DNA of 64,000 nucleotides from positions 22,186,492 through 22,250,491 of the forward strand of contig OY986971.1 in the NCBI GenBank assembly GCA_963920575.1. Reading direction: 5' to 3'. Of this stretch, positions 11,226-21,649 are shown piece after piece (position 1 is the first letter of the stretch; every line of letters starts with the position of its first letter). The notes under the pieces are model-generated. The model searched no databases. It was given only the letters and a program-made list of their open reading frames with translations, and had not been told where the DNA came from. A program made the translations under genes and the position numbers. Origin of the DNA: Narthecium ossifragum. Its lineage: Eukaryota > Streptophyta > Magnoliopsida > Dioscoreales > Nartheciaceae.

Positions 11226-12073
11226 GTCCCCACATCCTCTAAGGCTGACAACCCCAAAGCCCAACACCAGATTCCACAACGCCCACCAATGCCATAGACG
11301 CCGCTCAACGTCGTTGCTCGGTCGTCGTGCCTTGCCGAGATCTCTACGAGCTCCATCACCCCTCTGGCCCTCTCGGATCCGGTGCCACACCACTTGATCC
11401 CCATCTCCGGCCTCCCCGACACTATTTAACACCGGATTCGTGACCCCCTCACCGCTATGACTCTTCCGACCGTTTCCCGACCATATCCAGCTGTTTCCCA
11501 ACCAGATCTGGTCGCCACTGCCGAGCGCTGCCTCCTCCCTCCTTGGTCGTGGCGTGTCAACCCGACCCGAGCCCAACCCATTTAATAAACGGGTTAGACG
11601 GGTCAGGTCGGGTTGACCCGTTTATAAATAGGTTGGGTTTGGGTTTATAAACCTAACCCGTTTATTAAACGGCTCGGGTTCGGATTTGGCCTTTACTAAA
11701 CGGGTCAGTACCCGACCCGCGAACCCGAATTGCCACCCCTACTCAAAAGGCGATTGAAAAGGCGAATGATGTGAAATCCCTAAGCCCCGGGGTCCACATC
11801 ACGCTCCGAACTTCGATGTCCGCCCACCCGATTGCCTAAAGCACAAGAATAAGGAAAGCGGCCAGGTAGGGCTCCAAACGCAGTTAAATCTACTAAAAAC
11901 AGGTAGAGTTTGGAAAACCGGTCGAAACGACGCGAAGATCAATGAAATCGGATGTCGGCGATCCGCACGCCATGGCATGCACGATGTCTCCGCCCACGGG
12001 TGGACCCCCGACATTTCTAACATGGCGTCACCGCCCGACCACGCCGCAGCTACAAATTGCCACGCCTGCAACG

Positions 12074-12212
12074 GAATCTGTCGCACTTGCGACAGATTCT
12101 GCCGCATCTGCGACGGACTCTGCCGCACCTTCGACGGACTCTGCCGCACCTTCGACGAGCTCTGTCGTACCTGCAATGGACTTTGTCGCACCTGCGACAG
12201 ACTCTGCAGCAT
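12074..12212. repeat. 21 bp minisatellite, about six units
   Basis: Units of the form GACGGACTCTGCCGCACCTTC repeat head to tail with small changes. The 21 bp length keeps frame, so several frames stay open across it. It lies in LTR C2 and is not seen in C1. Confidence 0.8.
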
Positions 12213-12604
12213 CGAAGGCGTGTCTGCGACGACCCAACCCCAGTGACATGCACCTCTCCGCCAAGAAGGGCCGCTGGAGCTCTCGCCAGACCTCCGCCAA
12301 AGCTTCGATGGAGGCCTACTGAACATGTGCTTAATCCTCGGAGACTGCAGCGCCGGAGGAAGGTCCCCGATGCCGTCCACGGCTTCTTCTCCGGCGACCC
12401 ATCGCCGGTAACCGCAAAGCCCCCAAAAGCCCATCGGAAAACCCAGAAAAAGAAGAGATCGGAGGGGAAAAGAAGAGAGGAGATCACCTGAGCTAAGAAG
12501 GAGATAAAATCCGACGGACACCTCGCCGAATCTATCCTTTTTCTGGCGATCTCCACCTCTCCTCCCAGTTTTCTTCCTCCTTTCTTGGTGAGAAAAGACC
12601 TTGA

Positions 12605-12870
12605 CACGGCCCACTTGATGACGACTAGCTCAATGTCGATTCGGTCCACAAACTCCTCCAAGAGTGTCTGAAGCCGGTTCAAGCCTTGATCGAAAGACGC
12701 CACTCGTCCTTCCAGTTCCGCTCTCATCTCATCCGAGGAAGATCTCATGTTGTAGATCTCTTCCTTGATTGCTGCTATGTGGGCATGAAGAGGTGGAATC
12801 TCTTCTGCCAGGGATTCTCCAAGATAGCCCTCAAGTTGAGTGACGCAATGACGAAGGTCCTGCGTCGTTG
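12605..12870 (-). pseudogene. Retrotransposon gag N-terminal fragment (element E)
   Basis: Read on the minus strand the frame gives HAHIAAIKEEIYN, MRSSSDEMRAELEGR, RLQTLLEEFVDR and IDIELVVIKWAVS, a predicted coiled-coil. It resembles the beginning of gag in some plant Ty3-type elements. It lies directly downstream of an LTR and a degenerate Met-type primer site (TTGGCCTCAGAGCC at about 12901-12914, where TTGGTATCAGAGCC is usual). The frame is lost near 12605 where LTR C2 sequence begins, so capsid, protease and polymerase are absent. Confidence 0.5.
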
Positions 12871-12914
12871 ATCACGTCGTACGGATTGTACAAAACATGG
12901 CTCTGAGGCCAAAT

Positions 12915-14163
12915 TGTCATCGGGTTACGTAGCGAAAGTTTTTTACAATCAGAAAACCAAATGTTGGCACCAAAGACTCTCGGCCTCTTGCTCCACCGCG
13001 TCGTGTGCACTCCTTGCACGTGTCAAGACCCACGCCTTGATGATGTCGGTGTCGCAAGATCCGTCCTTGACCAGCCCTCTCATTGGTCTCCTTCCTCTTG
13101 CATGATCTCACATACCAAGAAGTAGGATGCACGAGTATGGCAAAGGGTATGGCCTCGTTCCTTTATTGATGAACAATCTTTACAAGAGAATTCCTCACAA
13201 CTCTCTCTCCCTCCCAAGGTACAAAGATCACTCAACACAAGAAACCCAAACCCTAGCCAATGCCTAGATGATCCTCATCTTGGGTGGCCTACTATTTATA
13301 TAAAGAGTAGAGTCCATGATTTTCCCCAATAATTCATCTCTCCAAGTCCTACTCAAAGTCTTAGCTTACATACATATATAGGCAATATATAAGCTTGACA
13401 CTAAGTTTCCTAACTTAGCTGGACTTCCACTTGAGTTTGACTTGTCAAAGATCGCCTCGACTCGCACCATGACTTGGAATTAGACTCCTTCCAATTCGTC
13501 CGCGCCAACAACAACTTTTCCCAAGCCAAACTTGGTATTTCCTACATCATTGCCTATTCAGAGTCCAACACATGCGAGACTTCTTGATTTGCGCGGATGT
13601 TTTTGCCTCCAAAGCCAAACCACACTATTTGAAACACCGACTCCTAGTGAAACTCGGAGTCCCACCCCAAGTGGGTTTTCTTCCGTGCCAAAACAGTCTT
13701 CTCCGTGTCATTCGCTCTGGAGCTTCCAGTCCGACTGGAACTAGGAGATTTGCTCGAGTGGTTTGTTTCCAACCATCTTCCTCGTCAGCCTAGGCAAGCC
13801 GAGTCCTACTTTGACTCGAACTCGATCGCCCAGCGCGCCGCGTATGTGTTCTCTGTGTCGTGCATGCGCGCCGCTCGTGCGCTCGCCCGTGCACTCACCT
13901 AGCACGCAATGCAGTGTCGTAGTGTCATTTGCTTGCTTGACTGGCGCCATTGCTCGCTTGACCTGCGCTGCACCGCGTCATGATGCACCAGCCTCCTTCC
14001 TTGGCCCAGTCCTCCGTGCCATGTTCAGAATCCATCACGTCATCTTTGAGGAAGTGTCGTCTAGCCCCATTCAAGAATGTTTACTGTCTTGGGATCTACA
14101 AACTTTCCATGACTTGCTGTGATGCATCGCGCCATGGCCTAGGCCGTGACCCATGCCATGACA
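12915..14163 (-). mobile_element. 5' LTR of element E
   Basis: Bounded by TGTCATCGGG and GCCATGACA, i.e. TGTCATGGC...CCCGATGACA on the minus strand, 1249 bp. A primer-site-like sequence follows immediately at 12914 and gag-like sequence after it, which sets the orientation. The remainder of the element is lost, so this is the truncated 5' end only. Confidence 0.7.
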
Positions 14164-14451
14164 GTTAGGGCCATAAGGGGTAATGGGGATGGGTGGTTAT
14201 CCGTAGCAAATGATGCGAGTCCACCTAGTTACATATCTTACGCACAATGGTTATCCATCGTACACAACAAACCAAACTTTGTTCTTGGTCTGGAACACAT
14301 TCCATAAAGCATTGGATGCGGCCGCATACAAACACTTTGACTGTAACGTCTCATTTTGTTGAAGAATACGAACACTACTAGCGTACTAATAACAGGGCAA
14401 CCGACATACACATAGCATCAAACACCATTCGTAAATGGGTCTCCGCCGCCG
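14164..14451. other. 3' flank of the small heat-shock gene
   Basis: No gene seen. It lies between LTR E and the stop codon of the heat-shock gene and should include the 3' UTR and polyadenylation region of that minus-strand gene. No obvious canonical AATAAA was identified on the minus strand. Confidence 0.5.
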
Positions 14452-15452
14452 CTACTCGACCTTGACCTGATACACGTCCTTGCGCTCCTCTGGCTTCACC
14501 TTGGGCACCGTCACCTTCAGCACCCCGTTCCTTATCTCCGCCTTGATCTCGTCCAGCTGGTACAAGTTGTCCGGCAAGTCGATGCGGCAGCTGTACCTCC
14601 TCCCGCTCTCCTCGTCCTCCGACTCCTTCTCGCCCTCCCCCCTGATGACGAGGGTCCCCTGCTCGACGGTGATGCGGACGTCCTCCTTCCCCAGCCCGGG
14701 CATGTCGATGCGGAGGTACAGCGCGTTGTCGTCCTCCCGCGCGTCCCATCCGCGCCGGACCCCGCCGCTCATGCCGCGTGCCGGCGCGGCGAACGGCGTG
14801 TCCATCATCTGGTCCATCATGTTCAGCAACTGGCTCAGGCTCCGCGTCGGATTGAACGGGTCCATCACATCTGCATCCGATCCCAAACCAAAGCAAGAGT
14901 TAGCGCTCATTCGCATCACTATACCACCAAGACGAAGAACCGAATGGAGGTGCTCTTATTTCCACCGAGAATGACTATATCTCAAGGAAAACTCCACAAA
15001 CACCGACTGATCCCGGATGCAAACGCTTCTACGTTGATTTGCCGGATGCAATCAAAGAGTCGAATCAGGTGATCTCGTCACCGGATGCTCGTATAAGCGA
15101 TTGAAACCAAGAGGAGCACCCATCTCCCCATCCCAGCCCCCAACAGCACCACTCTAGCTATCTTAATCTAACACCGGAGAAAGCAAACCTAGACGGGCGG
15201 AGCGAGAAGACAACTACCTGAGAAGACGCCGGGGAACACGTCACCACCCCCGCGGCGAGCGAGGCGCGATTCGTCGGATCGGCGATCTACATCGATGCTC
15301 CGCTCATCCTCACCAGCACGCATCTGAGCATTCGTGTTGAACGATCGGGCGCCGTAGGCCGGCGCCGCAGCGGCGGACCGGCCGTTGGAGAAGAGGAGCT
15401 TCTCCACGACCTTCGCCGCCGGGACCCTCCTAGAAGCAAGCATGGCTGCCAT
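14452..15452 (-). CDS. Small heat-shock protein, mitochondrial type (HSP20/alpha-crystallin), two exons
   Basis: The exons are 15452-15218 and 14870-14452, joined by a GT-AG intron in phase 1, giving 217 aa. The start ATG at 15452 is the first in frame. Residues 1-43 are basic, lack acidic residues apart from E17, and end in RSFNTNAQ, a sequence typical of the plant mitochondrial sHSP presequence. Residues 79-105 (DVMDPFNPTRSLSQLLNMMD) are the class-specific N-terminal arm. The alpha-crystallin domain covers about 118-205, with DMPGLGKEDVRITVEQGTLV and NGVLKVTVPK as the two consensus blocks. Known role of the family: ATP-independent chaperone oligomers that hold unfolding matrix proteins during heat stress. 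There is no I-x-I tail, but the ending DVYQVKVE fits this class. It is divergently arranged with the PABN gene, and heat-shock elements lie 140-205 bp upstream. Third codon positions are strongly GC-rich. Intact as read. Confidence 0.93.
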
Positions 15453-15528
15453 CTCTCACTCGAATCAACGAAGCTGGTATTTGTGGAATCTCTATTGGGT
15501 CTCTTCGACACGGTGGGCGAGCGAGGGG

Positions 15529-15538
15529 TTATATATAG
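15529..15538 (-). promoter_or_regulatory. TATA box of the small heat-shock gene
   Basis: CCTATATATAACC on the minus strand lies about 77 bp upstream of the ATG, which predicts transcription start near 15500 and a 5' UTR of roughly 50 bases. Confidence 0.75.
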
Positions 15539-15593
15539 GCGAGCGGTGGCGATGGGGTTTTGCTTTCTTGGAGAGCAAGACGAGAGGAGTGTA

Positions 15594-15656
15594 GAAGATT
15601 CTCCTCAGGAGCGGAATGTTCCAGAGAAGGCATCGGGAGGAGGTTCTAGAAACTTG
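15594..15656 (-). promoter_or_regulatory. Cluster of three heat-shock elements
   Basis: Inverted GAA/TTC pentamers occur three times. GAAGATTC is at 15594-15601. GGAATGTTCCAGAG is at 15613-15626 (GAA-TTC plus a GAG near-match). TTCTAGAAACTTG is at 15644-15656 (TTC-GAA-TTg). All lie 55-130 bp upstream of the TATA box, the usual spacing for heat-shock factor control. Confidence 0.8.
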
Positions 15657-15725
15657 GCGAGACGAGGAGGAGGGGAATTGGATTGGATCAAATGAAATTA
15701 GAGCTCGACCCACATGATGTGACTC

Positions 15726-15813
15726 TAAAACTAAGGCCCAATCGACCACGTCGACACGTAAAACTAAGGCCCAATCGACCATGTCGACACGTAAAACTAA
15801 GGCCCAATCGACT
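15726..15813. repeat. 33 bp tandem repeat with GGCCCA motifs in the divergent promoter
   Basis: Units start at 15726, 15759 and 15792 (the last partial), each TAAAACTAAGGCCCAATCGA followed by CC-CGTCGACACG. GGCCCA falls at 15735, 15768 and 15801. Its complement TGGGCC is the core of site II elements known from plant promoters of housekeeping and mitochondrial genes. The repeat lies between the two divergent genes, 140-230 bp upstream of the PABN ATG. Confidence 0.8.
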
Positions 15814-15952
15814 TAGACTAGTATAACGACATTGGGCTGGGTTTGGGCTAGACCATTTGGTGGGTTTGCGTTCACTCGAATTAGAGAGATTATAGTGGTC
15901 GAGACATAAGAGAGAGAGGGAGAGTGGGGGCTCGGGGAGGAGCGGGACCGCG

Positions 15953-18900
15953 ATGGAGGAAGAGGAGCACGAGGTTTATGGGGGAGAGATCCCCGACGAG
16001 GCGGAGATGGAGGGGGATATGGACCCCCATGGTGGCGCCGATGTCGACATGACCCGAGCCGACGACGAGGACGCTGCCGTTAAGGTCTTTTTTATTGCCT
16101 TTGCTTCGATTCCTCCCAAAACCCTAACCCTAACCCTAACGCTGGGCTTCCGGTTTGCAGGAGCTCGATGAGATGAAGAAGCGGTTGAGGGAGATGGAGG
16201 AGGAGGCGGCCGCCCTCCGCGAGATGCAGGCCAAGGTTGAGAAGGAGATGGGCGCTGTCCAAGGTACCTACGTTCTCCTCCTTTTGCATTTATATGGCTG
16301 TTTGATATTCTTGGTTCTGGTTGTTTACCCGTTAGACGGTTTGTGCTGGAGCGGTATGTTTTGTTTGTGGCGATTTGGCTGCTAAGTTGAAGAAGATTAG
16401 CCCTTGTGGTGCTTCATTGTGTGCGTTTTTCCGCAAAATGTCAATTCCGTTGTGTCCTCGTTATAGAGATCATGAAGTTGTTCATCTTTGGTTACATGGT
16501 TGTATTACTCCCGACCAAAAAGGTCTGTGGTTCTAGTAAGTTTTGTTTGCAATGATTTGTCCAATAGTGCTCATCATTATTCAATAGCCTCTTGAAATTC
16601 TGATGAATTTTGGTCAAGATATCATATTGTGGTTTTCCACTTAAACCTTTCATGCGTTACTACTAATGTTTTTCCCTAACGACCAAGTAAGACAAATGCC
16701 ATAAAGTATACAGCGTCCTGAGCTGATTTCCCTGTTGTTTGTTGTTACTTGACTTATTTATTGGTTCTTATAGACAAAGATAACCAATTTGTTTACTAAA
16801 AAATTTATGCTTGTTGGTATTCTAACTATTTAATATCCCACTGATACGTGTGATCTCAATTACTGCCTGTTTCATTGATATTGTTTGCTCAGACCCTGCA
16901 AGTGCCGCTGCAACTCAAGCAAATAAAGAGGAGGTAGATTCTCGTTCAGTGTTTGTTGGTAATGTAAGTCATCATAACCTTTTCTTGGCAAAACTCTATA
17001 TGCATTTTTCAATGACACCAACCAGCACTGTCAGATGATTTAGCTAGTTAGGGCTTTATTGACATCTGTTTCTATGGGAACTTCTTGATATGTTGAATTC
17101 CTTACGCTTTGGTTAGTTAGGGTTTGTGATGTGTATGTCCACTCCTTTGAGATTTTGGTACTATCTATCAAGCTTAGGGTATGAATTTTTATACAAGGGT
17201 TCAGGCAAGGATTCCCGAGCCGACCGGCACCGATGGTGCCGGCCGACAAATGTCGAGCCGGTGGGCCAGCGGCACCGACATTGCCCCCGGCTCTGGCACC
17301 ACCCTTTTTGTCCTCTTGCCGACCGGCACTCGATGGTGCCGGTCGATACTTTATATTGCCGGTCGGCAACATTAGTGGTGCCGGACACCGCAATGATGGA
17401 GGCCCGATTATAAGAGGGAGGGGGAGCAGAGCAGAGATCTGAGGAAGTAGAGAGGTGATCGGCGCGGTGGAGAGGAGACTCACCGAGATCTGAGTAGAGA
17501 GGAGAGGAGTGGAGAGATCTGAGGAAGTACCTGGAGGTCCTGGACCGCTGCTATCTCCACCGCGCCATCTCCTCCGCCGCGCTGATCTCCTCTCTGATCT
17601 CCTCCTCTCCACCACGCCGATCTCCTCTCCACTGTGTCTCCAGTCTCCACCTCTCCATCTCCACCGCGATTTCCTCTCCACGGCATCAAGGCGTCGAGCG
17701 AGGAAGAGGAACGGCGTCGAGCGAGGAAGAGGAAGAGGAACGGCGTCGGAGAGGAAGAGGAAGAGAAACGGCCCGCCGTCGGTGTCGAGCGAGGAAGACG
17801 CCGATCTCCTCTTTGGCTTAAGCCTTAAAGCCTTAAACCCTCGGTTCCACCGAGTAAAGATATAAAGGTATTAATTTATTTATATTTTAATAGCTAGTTA
17901 TTAACATAAGATAAGCTATTAACATAACTTAAGTTATTAACATGGGTTAAACTGTTAAAGTATTAAAATATTAGATTATTTAACATGGGTTAAACTGTTA
18001 AAGTATTAAAATAAAGGTATTAATTTATTTATATTTTCATAGCGTCGATCCCCAGGGCTATGGTTTTTATGGCTATCCTCACTATGGTTCATCTGATTCT
18101 CAGAGCCAGCAGCCATACTTTTCTGAGCAGTCAGAGCCTCACCGATATAGTAGTTATGGAGAGTTTTCATCAAATCCTCCTCTGCGTGTTGATTTCGGGT
18201 ACAACATGCTCGAGGAGGTAACTTTTGAGGATCAGCCTATCCGTTTCATGGACCTCATCAGAGAGTTTGATGAGCAGCATTCATCACATTCCACATTCCC
18301 ACAGTTTTTATCGTTTATGCAATCTATTAGGGGGGTCACACTCCATCGACCTTTAAACCTAGAGGATCAATATAGTTGGTGGAGAGCATGAGAATATACA
18401 AGTCATAGTATTAGTATGTTGATGTATGTTGCAATGATGTAATGAATGATATAATAAATAGTTCATTATATCTATTATTTATCATTTTGAGTGCCGAAAG
18501 ATCCAAAAGATCTCTAAATCAATATAGAACATCAAATATATGATCAAAACTCCGTGCCAAACCATAAATGTGGCGTGCCAAACATTTAAAGGCCCGTGCC
18601 GGACCGTGCCGGTGGCAAGTGCCGAGCCGGCCAGGGACCGGCTCGGCGCGTGCCAGCGGCACGGCAATCCTTGGGTTCAGGTACTATACATAGAAGTGTG
18701 AGTGTGAATTCAATTTTTCCAGTTCATGTGCTATCTATAGGGGCTCGAGTATGAAATTTTGTGGTTTTACAACTGACACGATTTACATGTGAGCTTACTA
18801 GAAGGGAGTCACTTTGGCTGCTTATTTTTCACAGAGCTACCAACTTTGTGGCTGTGGAAACGATTTCTTAGAGAGAGCTGTAAATGCGTAAATGTGTTGT

Positions 18901-21649
18901 TGAGGGTCCGAACATATGTTCTCTTGTGTATCAACCTTGAAAAATTCACCCCTTTCCAGATATGGATGCAGTTTGAGATCTCAGAGTTTGTTTAGACAGC
19001 ATTGGTTGTGATACTGCTGAATGATTTTTTGTTCATATTGCTGATATTTTCTCTTTGTTTTGTACTAGTCATAATTGGAGCATGTCACTTTCTTTTTACT
19101 TTCTTTTTAAAGTGCTTAAATACTGCTTGAGCTAGCTTTCCTGGCTGAAGAAATTTGTATATTATGTTCTACATGTGCAAATGCATGTTGCTGGCTCCAT
19201 CTTTGTTGATTGTAATATGAGGGTTTACGTGTCATTTCAAGGCTGTGGTAAAAATCTTGGTCTATTGGTGTTTGATTAGGAACTTTTCCCAGATAGTGTT
19301 AGACCTAATGGTGCCTTCAAAGCATGAATGTAAATTGTTCTTATTTCGTTTATGTACCCTTTTTCATTTCTTTTCAATTTTCTGTCACCCTTTGATTGGA
19401 TATCTAACATGGTCGCAGGATTACTCTTGCATCATCAAGTTCTCTGCTACCCTAAGCATGGGATGAAGGAAGCTATGATAAGTTTCCTATAGTTCTTTAG
19501 ATTGTTGATTAGAATGAAAAGGGAGCAAAAGTAAAAGAAAAAAAGAAAAGGCCATTAAAGAAAAACTATTCAATGGCCTAGGAGAAAAGAAAAATATTTT
19601 TCATAAGAAGAAAAAAGAGTTTAGAGAAGGAAATGCATTTGGCTATAGAAAATTTATAGAAGCTCCCAAAAAAAAAAAAGTAGAATATGAACTTGGGAAA
19701 AAAGATGACAATATGTAGATTTTGGCGCTTGATGGTTGGAAAAACTACATGGATTGGCGTGATTCTGCCAACCGGAAGTTCAAACATCGCAGGCAAACAG
19801 AAGTCATCTGCGACATTGGCATAACTAATCGACATTATGGCGCAACTTTAGAGGCAGAGGCCTTGTGATTTTTGGTGGGTAAGTGGGATTGCCCCTGGTT
19901 TGACTTGTTCCTTTCCAGCTTATGGTGTGAGATCCTCGAGCTCATGTTTGTGAATTCCTTATTTCTTCCATCCGCTAAATTTTCATTCCTTGCCTCTTCC
20001 TCTCCAGCATATATTGTGCTATCAAAATCTCCTGAAAGAACTGCGCATGCTCCGAAGACTAGCAAATATCACTTATGCATCCTATTTTTCTTTCTCCGTA
20101 GAATATCTGGAAATTAAAAGTGGACAAGATCGAATGATGCAAAGAAGCAGCAGAATTATGAACTATTTTCTTGCACTAAATCCTGTTTGAGAAGATTTAA
20201 GACAATTGATTGCCTCTGACTGGAGATTATTTCATAGTGACTAACATTTGGATCTGAATTGGGAAGAACGGGATAAGCAACATCTATAGCTTTATATTTG
20301 AGTACTTCTAACAAGTGCTGTGTTTTCATATCTTGGTTTTGCAACATGGTAAGTCATTTGCATTTTTGTATAACTGAACCCCCCCCCCCCAAAAAAAAAA
20401 AAAAAAAAAAAAAAATGATTTACTACTACTACTACTTACGTGTTTTTGCACGTTTTTGAGTAACTTCTTTCCGTCTTAAATATCAATGCTCAGTTAACCA
20501 GACATTGAGCACTTCTCTTTCAATGATGTTTGCAATATGTCATGCTTCCTTTAATCATCCTTTCACAATTTCTTCCATACATTGTGGCAAACTATCTTCA
20601 TTGAATTTGCTACTGACTTTTTAGAGGTTTTCATTGTTTTATCGCTTGCAAAATATATTGTTCTTGTTATGTTGTTCCCATGTATGCTTATTTCGTATGG
20701 TTGCTAACCTTTTCGAAGTGAATATGTGTTAACCATTGAATTGAAAAGGGAAACATAGACATTGGCACAAAAGAGTAGAACAATCCAAAACTTTTTGTTA
20801 AATTGGTTTTTTGAAACTTCGCTAGACTTAATCGTGGTTAAGTAGCAAGCATGAGTGGCCTATCGGCACATTGTTCTGGTCATCGCTTCTCGTCTTTGAA
20901 ATTACAAGGAAAACCTCCTTTACCACCGGAAAATTCCGTCTTATGCCGTTATTAACCTTAGCCCCTTGGCTTCATACATCTTTTAGAATACTTAGTGTAA
21001 ACTTTGTTTTTTGCTGAACATAGTTCTAAAAGCATTTTGTGACAACTGTTGACCTAGATTTACATTGAATTGCACAAGGTAGCTTATCATTGTTTTGGTT
21101 AAATGTTGCAGGTTGACTATTCATGTACTCCTGAAGAAGTGCAACAGCATTTCCAATCTTGTGGAACAGTAAATAGGGTCACAATTCTGACTGACAAATT
21201 TGGCCAACCGAAGGGTTTTGCGTATGTGGAATTTTTGGAAGTCGAGGCTGTCCAAGAGGCTCTCCAATTGAATGAATCTGAATTACATGGTCGCCAATTA
21301 AAGGTGTGTCTCATCTGGAGTCCTATTATCAGTTTATGTCATTTCTACTTTACTCTTAATAAGGTTGGCGTATTGCAGGTTTCAGCAAAGCGGACTAATC
21401 TTCCCGGGATGAAGCAGTATCGCCCTCGTCGTTTTAGTCCATACATGGGGTACCGATCCAGGAGGCCATATGTACCTCCATATTTCTACAGCCCCTATGG
21501 ATATGGGTCAGTTGTCATATACTCTCTTCTTTCTCTTATGTCCACTATACAATAGACCTGTTGAACCTTTTTAGGAAATAAATTTCGTGGTGCTTTGCAG
21601 TAAAGTCCCCAGATTCAGGAGGCCAATGCGCTACAGGCCGTACTTCTGA
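15953..21649 (+). CDS. Nuclear polyadenylate-binding protein (PABN/PABPN1 type), six exons
   Basis: Exons: 15953-16084, 16161-16263, 16893-16963, 21112-21303, 21379-21506, 21601-21649. All introns are GT-AG and the phases join cleanly to give 224 aa ending in TGA. Residues 1-44 are acidic ([11 protein letters not shown] start). Residues 45-75 form a coiled coil ([20 protein letters not shown]). The RRM spans about 96-172, with RNP2 VFVGNV (98-103) and RNP1 KGFAYVEF (136-143). Residues 173-224 are Arg/Tyr/Pro-rich and end [10 protein letters not shown]. Family role: binds growing poly(A) tails in the nucleus, stimulates poly(A) polymerase and limits tail length. Length and architecture match plant PABN proteins. 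Intron 3 is 4148 bp and holds a hAT element. Intron 1 contains AACCCTAACCCTAACCC, a telo-box-like motif common in plant translation and RNA-processing genes. Confidence 0.95.
17206..18673. mobile_element. Non-autonomous hAT element in PABN intron 3
   Basis: Termini CAAGGATTCCCGAGCCG and (reverse complement of the right end) CAAGGATTGCCGTGCCG are imperfect inverted repeats. An exact 8 bp duplication GGTTCAGG flanks them at 17198-17205 and 18674-18681, diagnostic of hAT. The subterminal regions are full of GGCACCG/CGGTGCC repeats. Its 1468 bp carry a CT-rich block (17450-17800), an AT-rich block with short direct repeats (17860-18040) and a C-terminal exon-like ORF. No catalytic transposase is present. 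Confidence 0.9.
18044..18391 (+). pseudogene. Terminal-exon-like ORF inside the hAT element
   Basis: An open frame begins [20 protein letters not shown] and continues Tyr/Gln/Ser-rich, then reads [20 protein letters not shown] and ends WWRA-stop. A preceding TTTTCATAG could be an intron acceptor. It may be the last exon of an ancestral transposase left after internal deletion, or a captured host fragment. I do not recognise a domain. Confidence 0.4.
20379..20415. repeat. Poly-C/poly-A homopolymer junction in PABN intron 3
   Basis: Twelve C are followed directly by twenty-five A. Otherwise the intron from 18682 to 21111 holds no recognisable element. The A run could be the tail of a short retroposed sequence on the plus strand, but no body was recognised. 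Confidence 0.5.

Larger units (their letters stand above)
8088..11741. mobile_element. hAT element with TAGGGGTGGCA ends, containing LTR B2
   Basis: The left end TAGGGGTGGCAG and the right end TGCCACCCCTA are inverted repeats of hAT type. Subterminal ACCCG/CGGGT-rich sequence lies on both arms (8100-8210 and 11560-11735). The flanks CGTCAAAG and CTCAAAAG are degenerate 8-mers, and the empty site in C1 reads CTCTCAAGG near 1855, which supports an 8 bp target duplication. Without the LTR inserted at 8334-10768 the element is about 1.2 kb and carries no transposase. The right arm contains a tandem duplication of about 220 bp. Confidence 0.7.
4434..12604 (-). mobile_element. LTR of family C, copy C2, interrupted by nested elements
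   Basis: The sequence starts TGGCACGCCCC (C1 has TGTCACGCCCC). It is colinear with C1 through several landmarks: the Asp/Arg-rich block near 4850-5100, the GTCAAGTCAAAGTCCTCGAT block at 7684, and the GGGGTCCACATCACGCTCCG block at 11789. It is split by solo LTR B1 (5279-7626) and by a hAT element (8088-11741). C1 carries neither, so it shows the empty sites. An internal duplication repeats the block around 5035-5110 at 5170-5245. The right terminus is missing and gives way to a gag remnant near 12605. The end coordinate is approximate. Confidence 0.5.

Noticed and set aside
11799..12748. Long minus-strand frames of 232-271 codons
   Set aside because: They cross LTR C2, a 21 bp minisatellite and the border to element E. 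Only the last 60 codons or so (gag fragment) resemble a protein.
16122..16141. CCCTAACCCTAACCCTAAC as telomeric repeat
   Set aside because: Only three imperfect units inside PABN intron 1. The plant telomere is CCCTAAA; better read as a telo-box-like motif.
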